Positions 41,467-55,236 of a DNA stretch of 64,000 bases are shown in pieces. Position 1 is the first letter of the stretch. Each line of letters begins with the position of its first letter. The notes below the pieces were generated by a model. It ran no database searches. It had not been told where the DNA came from and worked only from the letters and a program-made list of their open reading frames with translations. The translations under genes and the position numbers were made by a program. The stretch is from Tiliqua scincoides (lineage: Eukaryota; Chordata; Lepidosauria; Squamata; Scincidae), in NCBI RefSeq assembly GCF_035046505.1, contig NC_089829.1:27853109-27917108 (forward strand), written 5' to 3'.

Positions 41467-42717
41467 GAAACAATCACTGGAAAAGATGCTATGTTGGGGT
41501 AAAGAGGGACAGTTGTTCTCTCTCCACTAAATTAAGAGGACACTACTTTGAAAGGTGTCTCTTTACCCAGTTACATCCTCTTTTCACTCCCTTCGATCAA
41601 TTACAGATTTCCTTCCAGCAAGCCTTACCTGAAAGCTTTTGTTGGATCAGGAGGCACCACGGACATCCTCTTACATCCTCTGTTAAGAGGTCTCCTTGGG
41701 TTCTGTCCATTTCTCCATCTCTTCTTCCATTGGTAGACAGGCTGAACCCTGTTGCCCTGACCAGGTGGGAGGATGTAACCAATGGCCAGGTATGGCCAGT
41801 TCCTAGTCAGTGTCCATGATGTCATTCTGTCCCATTGTTTCAAAAAAGCTTTGGGGCTGGACTGTTACATTTTTTTGCTTCCGATTTGCCTGGTGGTTAA
41901 TCTAAAGGTGTTATCAAAGGTTTCTGGCCTGTATGCAAGGGCATCAGGAATATCAAGGACCTAATGTTGGCTGAATCAAGCACAACTGAGCCAGACCAGC
42001 TCCATTTTGAACACAGACAAAGGTTGAAGGGTTCCCATTCACCTTAGTGGCATGCAAAAATATGCTCCCCCACCTAAGCTCTAGTGGTACTGTCCATTTT
42101 TCCACCTCATTCTGTTCCATGCATAGACCTATAACTATTGGAGGTTCAGGAGGCCCCTACTCTTTTGTATGTGTCTGCCCTGTTTAGAAGCAGAAAGTTA
42201 ACAATAAATTATGAGGGTGCCATGCAGTGCTAGGGGAATTGATGCAGTATTCATTAATTAATGAAGGAACAACTGCTTGGTTATTAATGCCTGGCATTAG
42301 GAATGAGGTTTAGGAGAGAAACTGTCTCCATTATTAAGACTGGATTAATCTACTTACAAACTGTGGACTTGGGAAGAACAATTTCAGTGTTAACCTCTGC
42401 ACTGATAGTCTTTGTTTCCTAGTAGCTAATTAAAGATAAATGGGAACTGTAACAGAGTCATTACATGCAACGCTGTAATACAGATTCAGGTAACATACAA
42501 GTTGAAAGCAAGAAAAGTCCAAGGGATCCACAATAACTTGAAGGTCTAAAGGGCTACACAAATGTAAAGCATTCTGAGGGGCAGCCACAGAAGATTTACA
42601 ATTATTCATTGCAGCCTGAGCCAGAGAGCACATAGTCAAATGCACAAAGTATTATCCTGAGTTGGGGAACACATAGTGTGAATGAATCTGGAGGTATGAT
42701 TATAAATGCTTGCTAAT
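41464..42717. other. Unique non-coding DNA
   Basis: No gene or element with ends was recognised. 'acatcctctt' recurs near 41573 and 41664. Confidence 0.35.
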
Positions 42718-42866
42718 GGTTGGCAACCTTCAGTCTCAAAAGACTATGGTATAAGCCTACAGCACCCAGTATTCCCAGGTGGTCTCCCATCCAAGTACTA
42801 ACCGGGCCTGACCCTGCTTAGCTTCTGAGATCAGATGAGATCAGGCATGTGCAGGGTAACAGTTGC
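42718..42866 (-). repeat. 5S rRNA-derived SINE, uninterrupted copy
   Basis: On the minus strand: a GCAACTGTTACCCTG head, 5S rRNA with GAAGCTAAGCAGGGTC and TTAGTACTTGGATGGGAGAC, then CTGTAGGCTTATACCATAG, the AGTCT-TTTG-AGACT hairpin and the terminal GAAGGTTGCCAACC. Flanks TGCTAAT (42711-42717) and TGCTACT (42867-42873) look like a short target duplication with one mismatch. The pol III internal control region is essentially intact. Confidence 0.88.
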
Positions 42867-43092
42867 TGCTACTTTCTTAGGTAGATGACCAGATTATAGT
42901 CCAGGAAGCCAATGATGCTTCTGAATGGGGGCATATGAGCTCTGAAGTATCCTAAACAGGGGAAATTGTAAGACTCTTGTAAAATAACACTGCCTTCTAC
43001 TTGATTTGAAGGGCTGCTGTGTGTATATGGGAAGGAACAAGAGACAGAAGGTGATCTGAGTGAGAGAGATGCAGGCAGATCCTGGCATGGAA

Positions 43093-43094
<2 letters not shown>

Positions 43095-43129
<35 letters not shown>
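43095..43129. repeat. (AG)n microsatellite
   Basis: About 17 AG units, uninterrupted. Confidence 0.95.
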
Positions 43130-43131
<2 letters not shown>

Positions 43132-43443
43132 TATTGGGGAAAATGATGTCACCAGCTGTTTCTTGTAGGCATGCCCTGCCATGTATTCAATCTAATGCTC
43201 AATCATTATAACTAAATAAAGCAAAGGTGAGAAACACCCCAGAAGTCTCCACTGATCTCTCCTCTAAACGAAACCAGGATCCAGTTGATGCTGCTGTTTG
43301 AATTTCTGCTGGCTTGAAGACGTAGGGTGAACATGTAGCAGTGCCTATGTACATACAACCTTACAGATATATAAGCTTACTGTGGCGTCCTCAGCACCCT
43401 GAAACCGCTTCACATCCAAAGAAAAATAAATTTGGTACTAGGG

Positions 43444-44185
43444 TATTGCATCCTGGATGGTTGTGTGCTGGTCAAATGCATCCTGGTCAGAGGCATGTCC
43501 TGCCCCAGGGCCCGGGACAGTGACATAAAGATTGCATGCCCTGGCACCCCGGGACAGTGATGTCATGATGTTGCATGATGTTGTGACATCATTTCCAAGA
43601 TCTCTCCAGAGGAGGGGGTTGGCACATGAAGCAACCAGCACCTCCTCCTCCTCTGGGGAGAGACTGCAAGAGATTGCCTTCATGCTGCTTGCAAGTTGCA
43701 TAAAGGCAGTCTCTTCCAGGCCTTCCCAGAGAACGGGGTGGGATAGGATCCTCCAGAGGAGATGGAATGGGGCACAGGAAGCAGTTGCAGGTTGCACTGT
43801 AATTAGAGTGGAGCCTGGGGCCAGTCTTGCACACACACCCCTTGTTGAAGTGCTCAGGGTGGGTGTCCCTCAGGCAGACCCTCAGGTGTCCCTCTGGTCC
43901 CAGTCATTGGCAGCCCTGGACATTCATGTCCGGTTTTTGTGTGTGTCACCCAGTCATTTGCATCCCAATATAGCTAGGCAACAAACTACAACTGGGCAAC
44001 AAACCCCATGTTAGATATGCTGAGCCTCTTATCTCAGCCCTAACCCTGCCTTTGGGTTTTTAAAATAGAAAAGTGCATCTAACATAAATATCCATATATA
44101 GGATGCAAAAAAAAAAAAAAAAATGGATACAAATGTCCAATACCAGGATGCATTTGATTGGGACACAGTTGTCCAGGATGCAATA
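43444..44185. mobile_element. Unclassified element with 44-bp inverted repeats
   Basis: The left arm 43444-43487 and right arm 44142-44185 are inverted copies of equal length with about 8 mismatches in the middle. Each arm holds GCATCCTGG twice, 29 bp apart. An A-run (44107-44123) lies near the right arm. The interior has GTGATGTCATGATG-type words and no transposase. A TACTAG or ACTAGTA word lies just outside each arm. Confidence 0.6.
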
Positions 44186-45186
44186 GTCCTGTCACTAGTA
44201 AGTCCTCCTTGTACTGCAGCTAGCTTGGGTGATGACAAATGCAGTCAGGGTTATCTCGCTCTGCCCAAAGTCCTAGATAGGGTGTGGAGGGTTTTGCCAT
44301 TGTGTGGCTGCCTAAAGTGGCAATGGACACAACTGTGCCTGATAATTTCTGCCGTTTAAAGGCACAGGAGCTTCTATTAGGGAAAAAAGAGAGCAGTCCT
44401 CAAAGAGAAGTCTCGGCCACGTGTCAAGACTTGTGTTCAAGGCTGGAAGGAGATTTGACCAGGCCTTTTCTTTTTCTTCCCAAAAGTTCAATGGGGTTCT
44501 TAAAGAGTGAAACTTCTTCCTTTTCTGAAGGAGGGGCTTGACCTCCATTAACATTCATCGGGCAAAGAAATACATCAAAGGCAGAACAAAGTTTATAGTT
44601 TGGATTGAGGATTTAGCCGCGGATTAGTGCAAAGCTACTTCGTCGGAGCTAAGAACTGGCAATAATCTTCTGATGTCAAGGGATGTAATGCACTATTACT
44701 GCAGTAGAGGGTTAACTCTCACCTCCCAGACCCATTAGTTGCAGATTTTTGACTCACAGTTATCCTGATTCACTTAGATGAATCAATTGAATGCAGTGAA
44801 CTATATTGCTTGAGGGGGATAAAGGGGTGACTATCTTGCAATGATAACTATGTTATTTTGTGCGTGTAACCATGTGGCGTTACATTTGTGAATGAGTAGT
44901 ATTCATGGTTTTTAAGTTCCCTAGCAGACTGTAAAACCCGTGCTATCTCAGAAGGACTGACTGCACCTAAATCCCATTGGCAACAGTTGGCTGTAGTGTT
45001 CCACGGGATTATTTTACTTCAGGTGATTAGATCACATCCTTAATTTCTACTGCCCCTTGGAAGAAAAGAGGGTGTGATCCACCCTCTTCTCTATGTACTT
45101 CATGCATCCAATAAATGCCTATGCACTTGAGATGGAAAGCCTGTGTTACAATCCATCACTTCTTTCAGGTGTCAAAGGTCTTTTTG
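44186..45186. other. Unique non-coding DNA
   Basis: No gene was recognised. Confidence 0.35.
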
Positions 45187-45271
45187 GCTGCAGTATTATA
45201 CATAGTTTTCTGGGGAGCAAGCCCCACTGAGCACAATGGGACCTGAGTAGACATGCCCAGGATTGAACTGT
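45187..45271. repeat. CAATCCTA hairpin repeat, diverged copy
   Basis: 'tattatacatagttttctggggagcaagccccactgagcacaatggg' and 'gtagacatgcccaggattg' follow the order of the family in reverse. Confidence 0.55.
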
Positions 45272-45317
45272 TTGTCTTTTTGCTTTGAAGAAGAATTCAG
45301 AAAGGCATTCCTTATCC

Positions 45318-45375
45318 ACATAGGAGCCTGTTGGATCAGATTAAGCTCCACCTAGTCCAGCACCCTCCAGCATGC
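45318..45375 (-). mobile_element. CR1 3' end fragment
   Basis: 'ataggagcctgttggatcag...cacctagtccagcaccct' corresponds to the CR1 3' terminal region seen at 6048-6095 ('ccactggatcaggcc...catctagtccagcttcct'). Confidence 0.5.
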
Positions 45376-45590
45376 ATTAGGTGGTGTCAACGATGGAGAA
45401 ATAAAGATGTATGGTTCCAACAGGTGAGAAACTACTTTCAGTGCAGGGTTTAAAATCTAGGTTGCCCTGGTTTGGCCATATACTGCATATGGACCACTTT
45501 TGCCTAGTCAAGCAAGTATATAATGCCAAAAATACTGGAAAAAGACCAAGGGGAAGACCAAAGAAAAGATGGCTTAATAACATCCTAGAA

Positions 45591-45953
45591 CAGTGTTTCT
45601 CAAACTGTGGGTCGGGACCCACTAGGTGGGTCGTGAACCAATTTCAAGTGGGTTCCCATTCATTTCAATATTTTATTTTTAATATATTGGACTTGATGCT
45701 ACTATGGTATGTAACTGCATTTGGGGAAATGTCACAGATCTGTACTTTTAATAGGCTACTGTGAAGATGTTTTTAACAATTATAGTAAATGGGACTTACT
45801 CCTGGGTAAGCATGGGTAGGATTGTAGCCTAGGATTGTGAAAACTTTTCCTGCTTGGAGATGTCACTTCTGGTCATGACATCGCTTCCAATGGGTCCTGA
45901 CAGATTCTCATTCTGAAAAGTGAGTCCCGGTGCTAAAGGAGTGAGAACCACTG
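45591..45953. mobile_element. hAT non-autonomous element, short form
   Basis: CAGTGTTTCTCAAACTGTGG on the left, ...AGGAGTGAGAACCACTG on the right. Flanks TCCTAGAA (45583-45590) and CCCTAGAA (45954-45961) match at 7 of 8 places. It shares both ends with the element at 773-1541. One arm of the CAATCCTA repeat (45786-45829) lies inside. Confidence 0.8.
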
Positions 45954-45961
45954 CCCTAGAA

Positions 45962-46599
45962 AATTTAAAATGTGCAAAATGTGGTTGACGACCTGCCACA
46001 CAACTTTGTCAGGATTGCATGGGATGGCTTAATATAATCAAGGACGCTGCTACGTTGTTTCACCAGGCACTTGTTTTATAACATGGCAGCTGACAATGTG
46101 TGAAGAGAGTCCAACATTCTGCTTCCCACCCGGGTGCCTTCTGGAAATCCATATGCAGAGTTCATAGGCAATATCCATCTCCTGTTCTTGTCCCATTCCA
46201 GCAAAAGGCACTATCAGATATGTTGCCTTTGAACTTGGAGGTTCCATGCAATCGTCATGAAGAACCGTCATTATTAGACCTTTCCTCTGTGACTTTGTCT
46301 AGTCCCTTTTAAAAACAGTCACTTAACTGGGATAAGCTTCAGTTCCTATTTTCTGCTGATCAAGGTGCTGTTAAACATAGAGGGGCAGACCAAGCTGCTT
46401 TTCTTGGAAAGTTGGGAGCCCCATTCCAACACGTTAGAACTGACGTTTCCAGCAATGCAACATTTCCCAGGGCTTGAAAAAAGTCCACTTTTTAAAAATC
46501 CTGCATTTTCAAATGGAAAGGAAATTCAGGTCATTTAAATGAGCTCAACTGGAAACGGGTGGAGGGGGGTTGAACCCTAGGTAGGACTTGCAGTGAGCC

Positions 46600-46600
<1 letters not shown>
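45962..46600. other. Unique non-coding DNA
   Basis: No gene or repeat was recognised. Confidence 0.35.

Positions 46601-46652
<52 letters not shown>
46601..46652. repeat. (CT)n microsatellite
   Basis: About 26 uninterrupted CT units. Confidence 0.97.
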
Positions 46653-46655
<3 letters not shown>

Positions 46656-47595
46656 CTGTTCTAATTACCAGTGACAGATCCCAGACTGCCTGGCCACTGC
46701 CGCCTTCGTTCTCCACAGGGCCAGAGCAGGGGAGCTACTCCTGATGTGAATTTGACTCCAGTAGAAGAAACTTGATACTAGACATAAAAACGTTGTATTT
46801 CCCAGATCTGCTGAAATTAGAGCTTCTACCTGGTACTAAATAATTTTCTTCTGGCTTGCTGTGAAAATTTATAGTGTTCAATAGCCCTCCACTGTTTCTC
46901 ATTTTATCCCTGCGGAGTCCTGCACTCGCAAACACACGTCAGCAGCCAGGGTGGTAAACATATATACGGCACTTATTTAAGATGCCTTTAAAAGTTCCTT
47001 GCTGGGCAGAGAAATTATACCTGGGCTCCTTTGCATATCAGGCGGTTGTTGGTTGTTTGCTTTCTCTCTCCCTCCCTTGGAGAAGATGCCCAGATAGTCA
47101 CTTTTGCCGGAGCTGAGGGGGAACAAAAGCATCATAAAAAACCTGTTCTGCTTTCTTCCGAGAAGTTTAAGCACAGGTGCAGAGGCAAGTTAATTGGCAG
47201 AAGGAGAGAAGCGGGAGCCCCCAGTCTCATTCGCCAGCCTGAGAGATAATGGCGCTGCACATTCCCTGCTTCCTCGACCAGCAATGCCTCCTCGGGGAAG
47301 TGCTTGCCAGGCTTGGCTTCCTTCGGAGGAGAGAGCACTGGAGTCTTCAGGTGTTCCTGTAATATTTGCTTTATATACAAGAATAGAAGCAGAGCATAAA
47401 TGGATGCCAACAGCCCCACAAGGCAACTGATCTGCTGCTATGCCCCATCAGAACCTGAGAGAGAACTTGCATCCCCAAGCTGTCTTCAGCCATCTCTCAA
47501 CTGTGTGGCCCCTGTAAGCGGGTACCTGCCACATCAGACCTGATTGGCAAACACCTTCCTAAACACCTTCCTCGTGCCTTGAAAAGGCAGAAGTG
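46653..47595. other. Unique non-coding DNA
   Basis: No gene is recognised. The stretch 47080-47230 is repeat-free with 'ttaattggcagaagg' and 'ataaaaaacctg' words and may be constrained. Confidence 0.35.
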
Positions 47596-47599
47596 GGCA

Positions 47600-48097
47600 G
47601 TCCAATCCTGCCTAAGTCCCCGTGCAGTGATTCAGTGTCACCAGTTTTGCATCCACTGCATCCAATGGATTTTCAGCTGCTGGAAGTCTCCTCAAGGTAA
47701 GGGGACATTTCCCCCTTGCCCTGGGGTAAGTTCAAGCAGCTGCAAAGGGTGAGCTCAAACCTACCCCAGTAATATTGCTTGCGCAAGTCCGCAATGATCC
47801 ATGCAGGCAGATCAGGCCTGGAAAAGGGGATGGAGTTCTGTAGATGCTGCTGCTGCTAAACCCATCTCCATCCCGGGCCTGATCTGACCACCCCGCCCCA
47901 CCTTCTCCCCATTCTGCCCACCCTGCCCCATCCCATTCCTTCCCCGTCCTCCCCCTGCCACCCCGTGCCCTTAGCGTACCTGCTCCAGTGGGCCTTACAA
48001 GACCACTGGTGACTCTGGCTCTGACCTTCCTGCCAGTGCACCAGCTGTTTGTGCTGCTGCAAAGCACTTTACAGCACTTTTGTGGCAGCCAGTCCCA
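47600..48097. mobile_element. Harbinger-like MITE, long form (right end replaced by microsatellite)
   Basis: The left end reads GTCCAATCCTGCC; the interior words 'gaagtctcctcaaggtaagggg', 'cccttgccctggggtaag' and 'aaagcactttacagcacttttg' match other long copies. The expected right end is not seen; the sequence passes into (TAA)n at 48098. Confidence 0.6.

Positions 48098-48129
<32 letters not shown>
48098..48129. repeat. (TAA)n microsatellite
   Basis: About ten TAA units, joined to the retroelement tail that follows. Confidence 0.93.
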
Positions 48130-48130
<1 letters not shown>

Positions 48131-48246
48131 TACTAGGTATTTATATACCGCCTTTCTGGTCATCAGATTACTCCTCTGACTTTATTCAAGGTGGTTTACA
48201 TAGGCAGGCTTTTCTAAACCCCTCAAGGGGATTTTTACAAACATAG
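48130..48246 (-). repeat. Retroelement 3' tail, GCGGTATATAA type
   Basis: On the minus strand it ends 'aaaggcggtatataaatacctagtaattta' and runs into (TTA)n, the same tail plan as 56520-56705. Confidence 0.65.
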
Positions 48247-49139
48247 AGGTTCTCTCTTTCAAGAACCAACAACATTTCAGAATGGATCTTCCTGGTTTGG
48301 TCTCACTTCTGGCCTCTAGTTCTCCCAAGTAGGCTGATAAGCAGCTCCTTCATCTCTCACATGGAGGGCAGCCAAGACGCTTCTTGCTCACACCAAGAGC
48401 AGGTGGAATCACTTAGCTGGGTTTGTCAGGTGCTTCAAGGTCTCGCCATTCTCAGTAGATCATGCATTCTTTCAGTGCTTCCTTCAGTGAGGATTCAGCC
48501 AAAAATTGCATGCCACCTACAAGGCAGGTTGAGGAGTGTAATCAATCCAAATTTACCACATTGGTAATTAATTTGGATTTGGGTCCTAGCTGAGGCTTCT
48601 TAAGAAACACTCCGGAAAACATTCCTATGTCTCCTTTTATCTGGTGATCTCCGTGGCTGGAACATTTCAATAAAGCAGTAAAGTTAGTGAGGTGTGAAAA
48701 CAATCTCTGCTCCCGAAACCAGGCTGAATATCTTTAATCAAGCTTTGCTATTTTAAAAAATAACAAGCTTAATGTCTCCTCTCATTAAAGGCACCTTCAA
48801 ACAAGTGGCGACAATGGCCTTGAATCAGTGTCTGGGACTGATTTCATTGCTCATGTTTTCGGCAATCATCCACAGAATATGCAGCAAATGCAACATGAAT
48901 GTGGATGGATGGTTGCAAGAGGAAGTAAGGATTGTTCAGGGCCATCTCCTGTTTAGACCCTCACCATCACCAGCTTATAATTTCCTTGATGTATGTCAGG
49001 TTAATGCAGTCTTGAAAATAAGACCACTGAAGTTCATAGCCCACAGAAAATGTATGCAAGGAGGCCTGCCCCTGTTCGTCTCTCAGTGATTTGTGACCTA
49101 CCTGGAAAAGTCTTGCTACGCTTTCTAGCTTGGTCTCTT
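48247..49139. other. Unique non-coding DNA with a CNE-like core
   Basis: No gene is seen. The stretch 48640-48800 is AT-rich and repeat-free (TTTAATCAAGCTTTG, CTCATTAAAGGC) and could be constrained. Confidence 0.35.
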
Positions 49140-49310
49140 GTAGAGTGAGAGCAGAGTGGAAGCTCAGTAGCAGGACATGAGCCAGCTACAGAACAGGGCC
49201 AGGTTTGATCCTTGGCATCTCCTTTCATGGCTGGGAAAGACCTTGGAGAGCCACTACCAGTCCAAGTTGACCAATCAATGGTCTGACTCAGTACACAGCA
49301 GTTTCAAGAG
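49140..49310 (+). repeat. tRNA-like SINE, diverged
   Basis: An A-box-like AGCTCAGTAG (49161) and B-box-like GGTTTGATCC (49202) are followed by 'ttggcatctcc', 'ttggagagccactaccagtcc' and 'accaatcaatggtctgactcagta'. This is the same family as 33990-34200, on the other strand. Confidence 0.7.
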
Positions 49311-49341
49311 AGCTGGGTAGCACAGCAACAAAGAGACAGAC

Positions 49342-49430
49342 AGCACAATCCTAAGCATGTCTATTCATAAGTAAGTCCTGTTGTGTTCAATGGCGCTTAC
49401 TCCCAGGAAAGCATTATAGGATTGCAACCT
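49342..49430. repeat. CAATCCTA hairpin repeat
   Basis: GCACAATCCTAAGCATG, TCTATTCATAAGTAAGTCC, then TGGCGCTTACTCCCAGG and TTATAGGATTGC: a well-ordered copy. Confidence 0.68.
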
Positions 49431-52309
<2,879 letters not shown>

Positions 52310-52404
52310 TTCACTCCAGTGAAGGATCTTTTTCAGTGGCTGTTTGTGGTAGTTTCTTCTGCATTGTTTCAGATTGGGAGCCCATTGCAGACAGGAACCA
52401 TCTC
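52310..52404 (+). repeat. Retroelement 3' part, left half (split by a transposon)
   Basis: 'ctccagtgaaggatctttttcagtggctgt...tttcagattgggagcccattgcagacaggaaccat' matches 56492-56582. The next part of that family resumes at 54131, after the inserted transposon. Confidence 0.65.
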
Positions 52405-52775
52405 TAGGTGTGCACCACTTAACAACAGGGGATACGTTCTCCAAAACCCATTCTTATGCGATTAGGTCATTAAGTGAACATTCAGCCCAGTCGATTGCTT
52501 TTGTTGTGTAAACAGGCACTCCCTAGCAGACACTAACTGGCTGCACAGGCTACTCGAGATAGATTTTCTCTTTTTTGCATCAAGAGCCTTTCTGTGTGTA
52601 AACAGACACTCTGCTGCAGGCTATGGGAGATGCTGTTACGTGAAAATCCCCTTTTTCCTTTTGTGATTTTTTTATCTGGTTATATCATACAGGCCAAGCA
52701 AATAGGCCCAATTTCCAAATCCCTGGTAAAAGTCACAAGTTTACCTCTCCATGCACACAGCAACAAAGTCTAAAG

Positions 52776-53106
52776 CAGGGGTGCTCACACTTTTTTGGCT
52801 CAAGAGCTACTTTGAAACCCAGCAAGGCCCAGAGATCTACCGGGGGGAAGGAAGCGTCTGACAGACACCCCCTTTAATGTATGGAGCACCTGCTGGAGTC
52901 TAGTCAGTTTCGTCAGTTTTGTTGCTGCATGCCTGAAGAGCAGCTAAAGTGTCTGTTTCAGTGTCAGTTTAGCTAAATATGTCAGTTTCGTCTAGTCACT
53001 AGACAAAACTGACATATTAACAGTTTGGAGAGACAGGGCTCTGTGATCTACTCATTTTGCCTCGTGATCTACTGGTAGATCGCGATCCACCTATTGAGCA
53101 CCCCTG
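52776..53106. mobile_element. hAT MITE with perfect target duplication, nested
   Basis: The ends are CAGGGGTGCTCACAC and, from the right, CAGGGGTGCTCAATAGG. GTCTAAAG is present on both sides (52768-52775 and 53107-53114). The 'agagctac' and 'tagatcgcgatccac' words near the ends are typical of this family. It is 331 bp and non-coding. Confidence 0.88.
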
Positions 53107-53169
53107 GTCTAAAGCATTGTATTGTTTAAGAAAGGGTCTCCTGATCTAATCACTGTTATGCAAACCCAT

Positions 53170-53930
53170 TAAACCTCAACACACAGGACAATCAAGTCAA
53201 GTCAAGCTCCGGATGACGACTAGGAGTCTGGCATGGCTCCTATTGTTGTAGCTTAATCACTCTTAAGTACCGTACTCGAACAGCCAGCTACCCCCTCTCC
53301 CAGAAAGCCAGTCTTTGCTGATAGCTGATTTCTGGACCCTTCCACTGTTTTACATACTCCACATGTCCCACTGTGTATACTGAGCATGCGCATCCAGGAG
53401 GCCACATCCGGGTCATTCAGGTCAGCAAAAACCCTTAAAAGAGAAAGGCTGCCATGTGCGCTCTCTCTCTCTGGCTGCCCTCCCAAGGAAGAGGTCCTCC
53501 ATAGGACTCTCCACCCCCCCCCCAACTGCTTCCCAGGACAGGTAACTATATCTTGTGTCTGGAATCTTTTCCCTTCTCCCCCCCTTTTTTCTCTCCCATT
53601 CTCTCTCCATCTTAGTTAGCAACTGGGTTATGCAGATCAGGGACCCCTAAAATCCATCCCTACAACCTATCCTTTTCTGATTCCTTCTCGGATGCACCAA
53701 ATACACAGCACATGCAACCACCATAAAGCTAGATACACAGGATCCAAGTACTAAAATCCAAGAAACATATACTTACCATTTTCCATGTGCATTATGTTTA
53801 CGTGTGTGTTTTTTGTAATAAAAATATAATAGTTGATTGAAAGTTATCTTTCTCCCAGTCTCCTCTTTAAGCTAAACAAGGGATTATCTCTGCATTACGC
53901 TGTCTTGTTATCTAGCCTGCGATCCTGAAG
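53170..53930 (+). mobile_element. LTR-like segment, unclassified fossil
   Basis: A TTAAAAGAG word (about 53432), a pyrimidine-rich leader, a CAGGTAAC word (53538) and AATAAAAATAT (about 53817) occur in the order seen in LTRs. No coding region or second copy is present. If it is an LTR it is a solitary, old one. The call is weak. Confidence 0.25.
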
Positions 53931-54130
53931 TTTCCAAAAGGGTAATATAATAATTCCCCTTAAAACATAACAGCCCTTTTTGGTAACAATGCGACTGCCT
54001 CATTAAGAGAATTTTTATTGTGCTTTGAGCATAATATATGTCATATATGTCATATATGCAGTCTGAGCACAAACTGTCATATATGCGGTCTGTTGTTAAG
54101 CGAATGGTTGTTAAGCGGTGCGCACCTGTA

Positions 54131-54180
54131 TTTATTTCTTTGCTTATTTTGCTATGCAACTGTTACTAACTATATAAGTT
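54131..54180 (+). repeat. Retroelement 3' part, right half
   Basis: 'tttatttctttgcttattttgctatgcaactg' aligns with 56582-56613 ('tttagttatttgatttttctttgtaaactg') and continues the family left off at 52404. Confidence 0.5.
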
Positions 54181-54813
54181 TGGGCCCCCTTTCTCCAAGA
54201 ATGTGAACATATCCCAGCCTGTCTGATGTAGATCTTCCACTCCGGAAGGACACAGAAGGGGCAGAGCCAGCTGCCGGGTTTTTCAGATAAGTGTGTATAA
54301 GATTGAAGCATTTAACATCTAAGCAGATTGTAAAATGGCTCTCTTTCAGCAGCTTCCTTTGTGATTCCTTTGCGATTCTTTTGACTTTTCATCTCTGAGC
54401 AGCAGACTAACTGGCCACATTGCCGAGCCAGAGAGCTGGCGCTACCATCCTCAGTGTCACTCCACTGTACAAAACATCTTGTCTCTTCTTTTTCCTCTGT
54501 CTGTCTCTTCCAGTGATTACCTCGTTGGCAATTTTCAAGACATTGCTCTTCAGATTATTCACAGCCTGGTGCTCTGTTGAAAATATAAAAGTTCAATGGC
54601 TCCCATGTGTGTGGATGGGACAGAGTGATTGTAAGGGGGCAAAGTCATCTTTCTGAATACAATTTTATCCAGTCAAGCTTAATACTGTATTCTACAAAGT
54701 AGTTTTTCCCCCATCCAGCATCACCATCTACTTCCTAAGAAAGTTCCCATTGTAGAAAAATGGTTACATTCCTTAAGCAGTGACGGCTTCCATTCCATTC
54801 CAACCTGTCTCCT
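54181..54813. other. Unique non-coding DNA
   Basis: No gene or repeat is recognised. Confidence 0.35.
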
Positions 54814-55236
54814 GTGTTAAGTTTGAACCCTGCCATGGCTTCCACCCTGTGTAGTGAGTCTGAACCTGACTCTGAACAGGAGTCAGTGGGACCAGCTCTG
54901 GACTCATTGCAAAGCTTTGATATCAACCCAGAGCCTGAAGACCCCCCCGCCACCACTCTGAACAGGAATCCTCAGAGGCAACAGCCACAGATCCTAAGCG
55001 CCCTTGAAATCCATTGTGCAAGCACTCTCATGCTCCCTGGTGCTTGCATAGCAGAACCTTCAACAAGCAAACCTGAACTTCATTTAGGAGTGGCAAACTG
55101 CAAGGCTTCATTTAGGAGTGGCAGACTGCAAGGCTTCAGGTCAGAAAGTTGCCCCTTTAAGATCTCTACCCTCCAGACGGGGAGGCAGAGTCCAGGAGCG
55201 GAGGTCTGTGGAAATGTATTTGTCAAGCAACTTTAA
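54814..55236 (+). other. Open frame of unknown origin with a 28-bp tandem duplication
   Basis: A 140-codon frame starting MLSLNPAMASTLCSESEPDSEQE is acidic and Ser/Pro-rich in its first half. I do not recognise it. The second half contains two copies of a 28-bp unit (55078-55105 and 55106-55133) that differ at one position. It runs into a CR1 fragment. It could be the leader part of a retroelement or a chance frame. Confidence 0.25.
55078..55133. repeat. 28-bp tandem duplication
   Basis: CTTCATTTAGGAGTGGCAAAC and its neighbour repeat exactly once, with one A/G difference. Confidence 0.93.

Larger units (their letters stand above)
52405..54128. mobile_element. Tigger-like DNA transposon remnant with nested insertions
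   Basis: The left end reads TAGGTGTGCACCACTTAACAAC; the right end, read inward, CAGGTGCGCACCGCTTAACAAC. TA follows on the right (54129-54130). GTTGTTAAGCG occurs twice near the right end (54092 and 54107). A hAT (52776-53106) lies inside, and the part from about 53170 to 53930 does not look like the same element. Confidence 0.65.

Noticed and set aside
54814-55236. A host gene exon
   Set aside because: No recognisable domain, no splice-site context, and it abuts a CR1 fragment and contains a tandem duplication.
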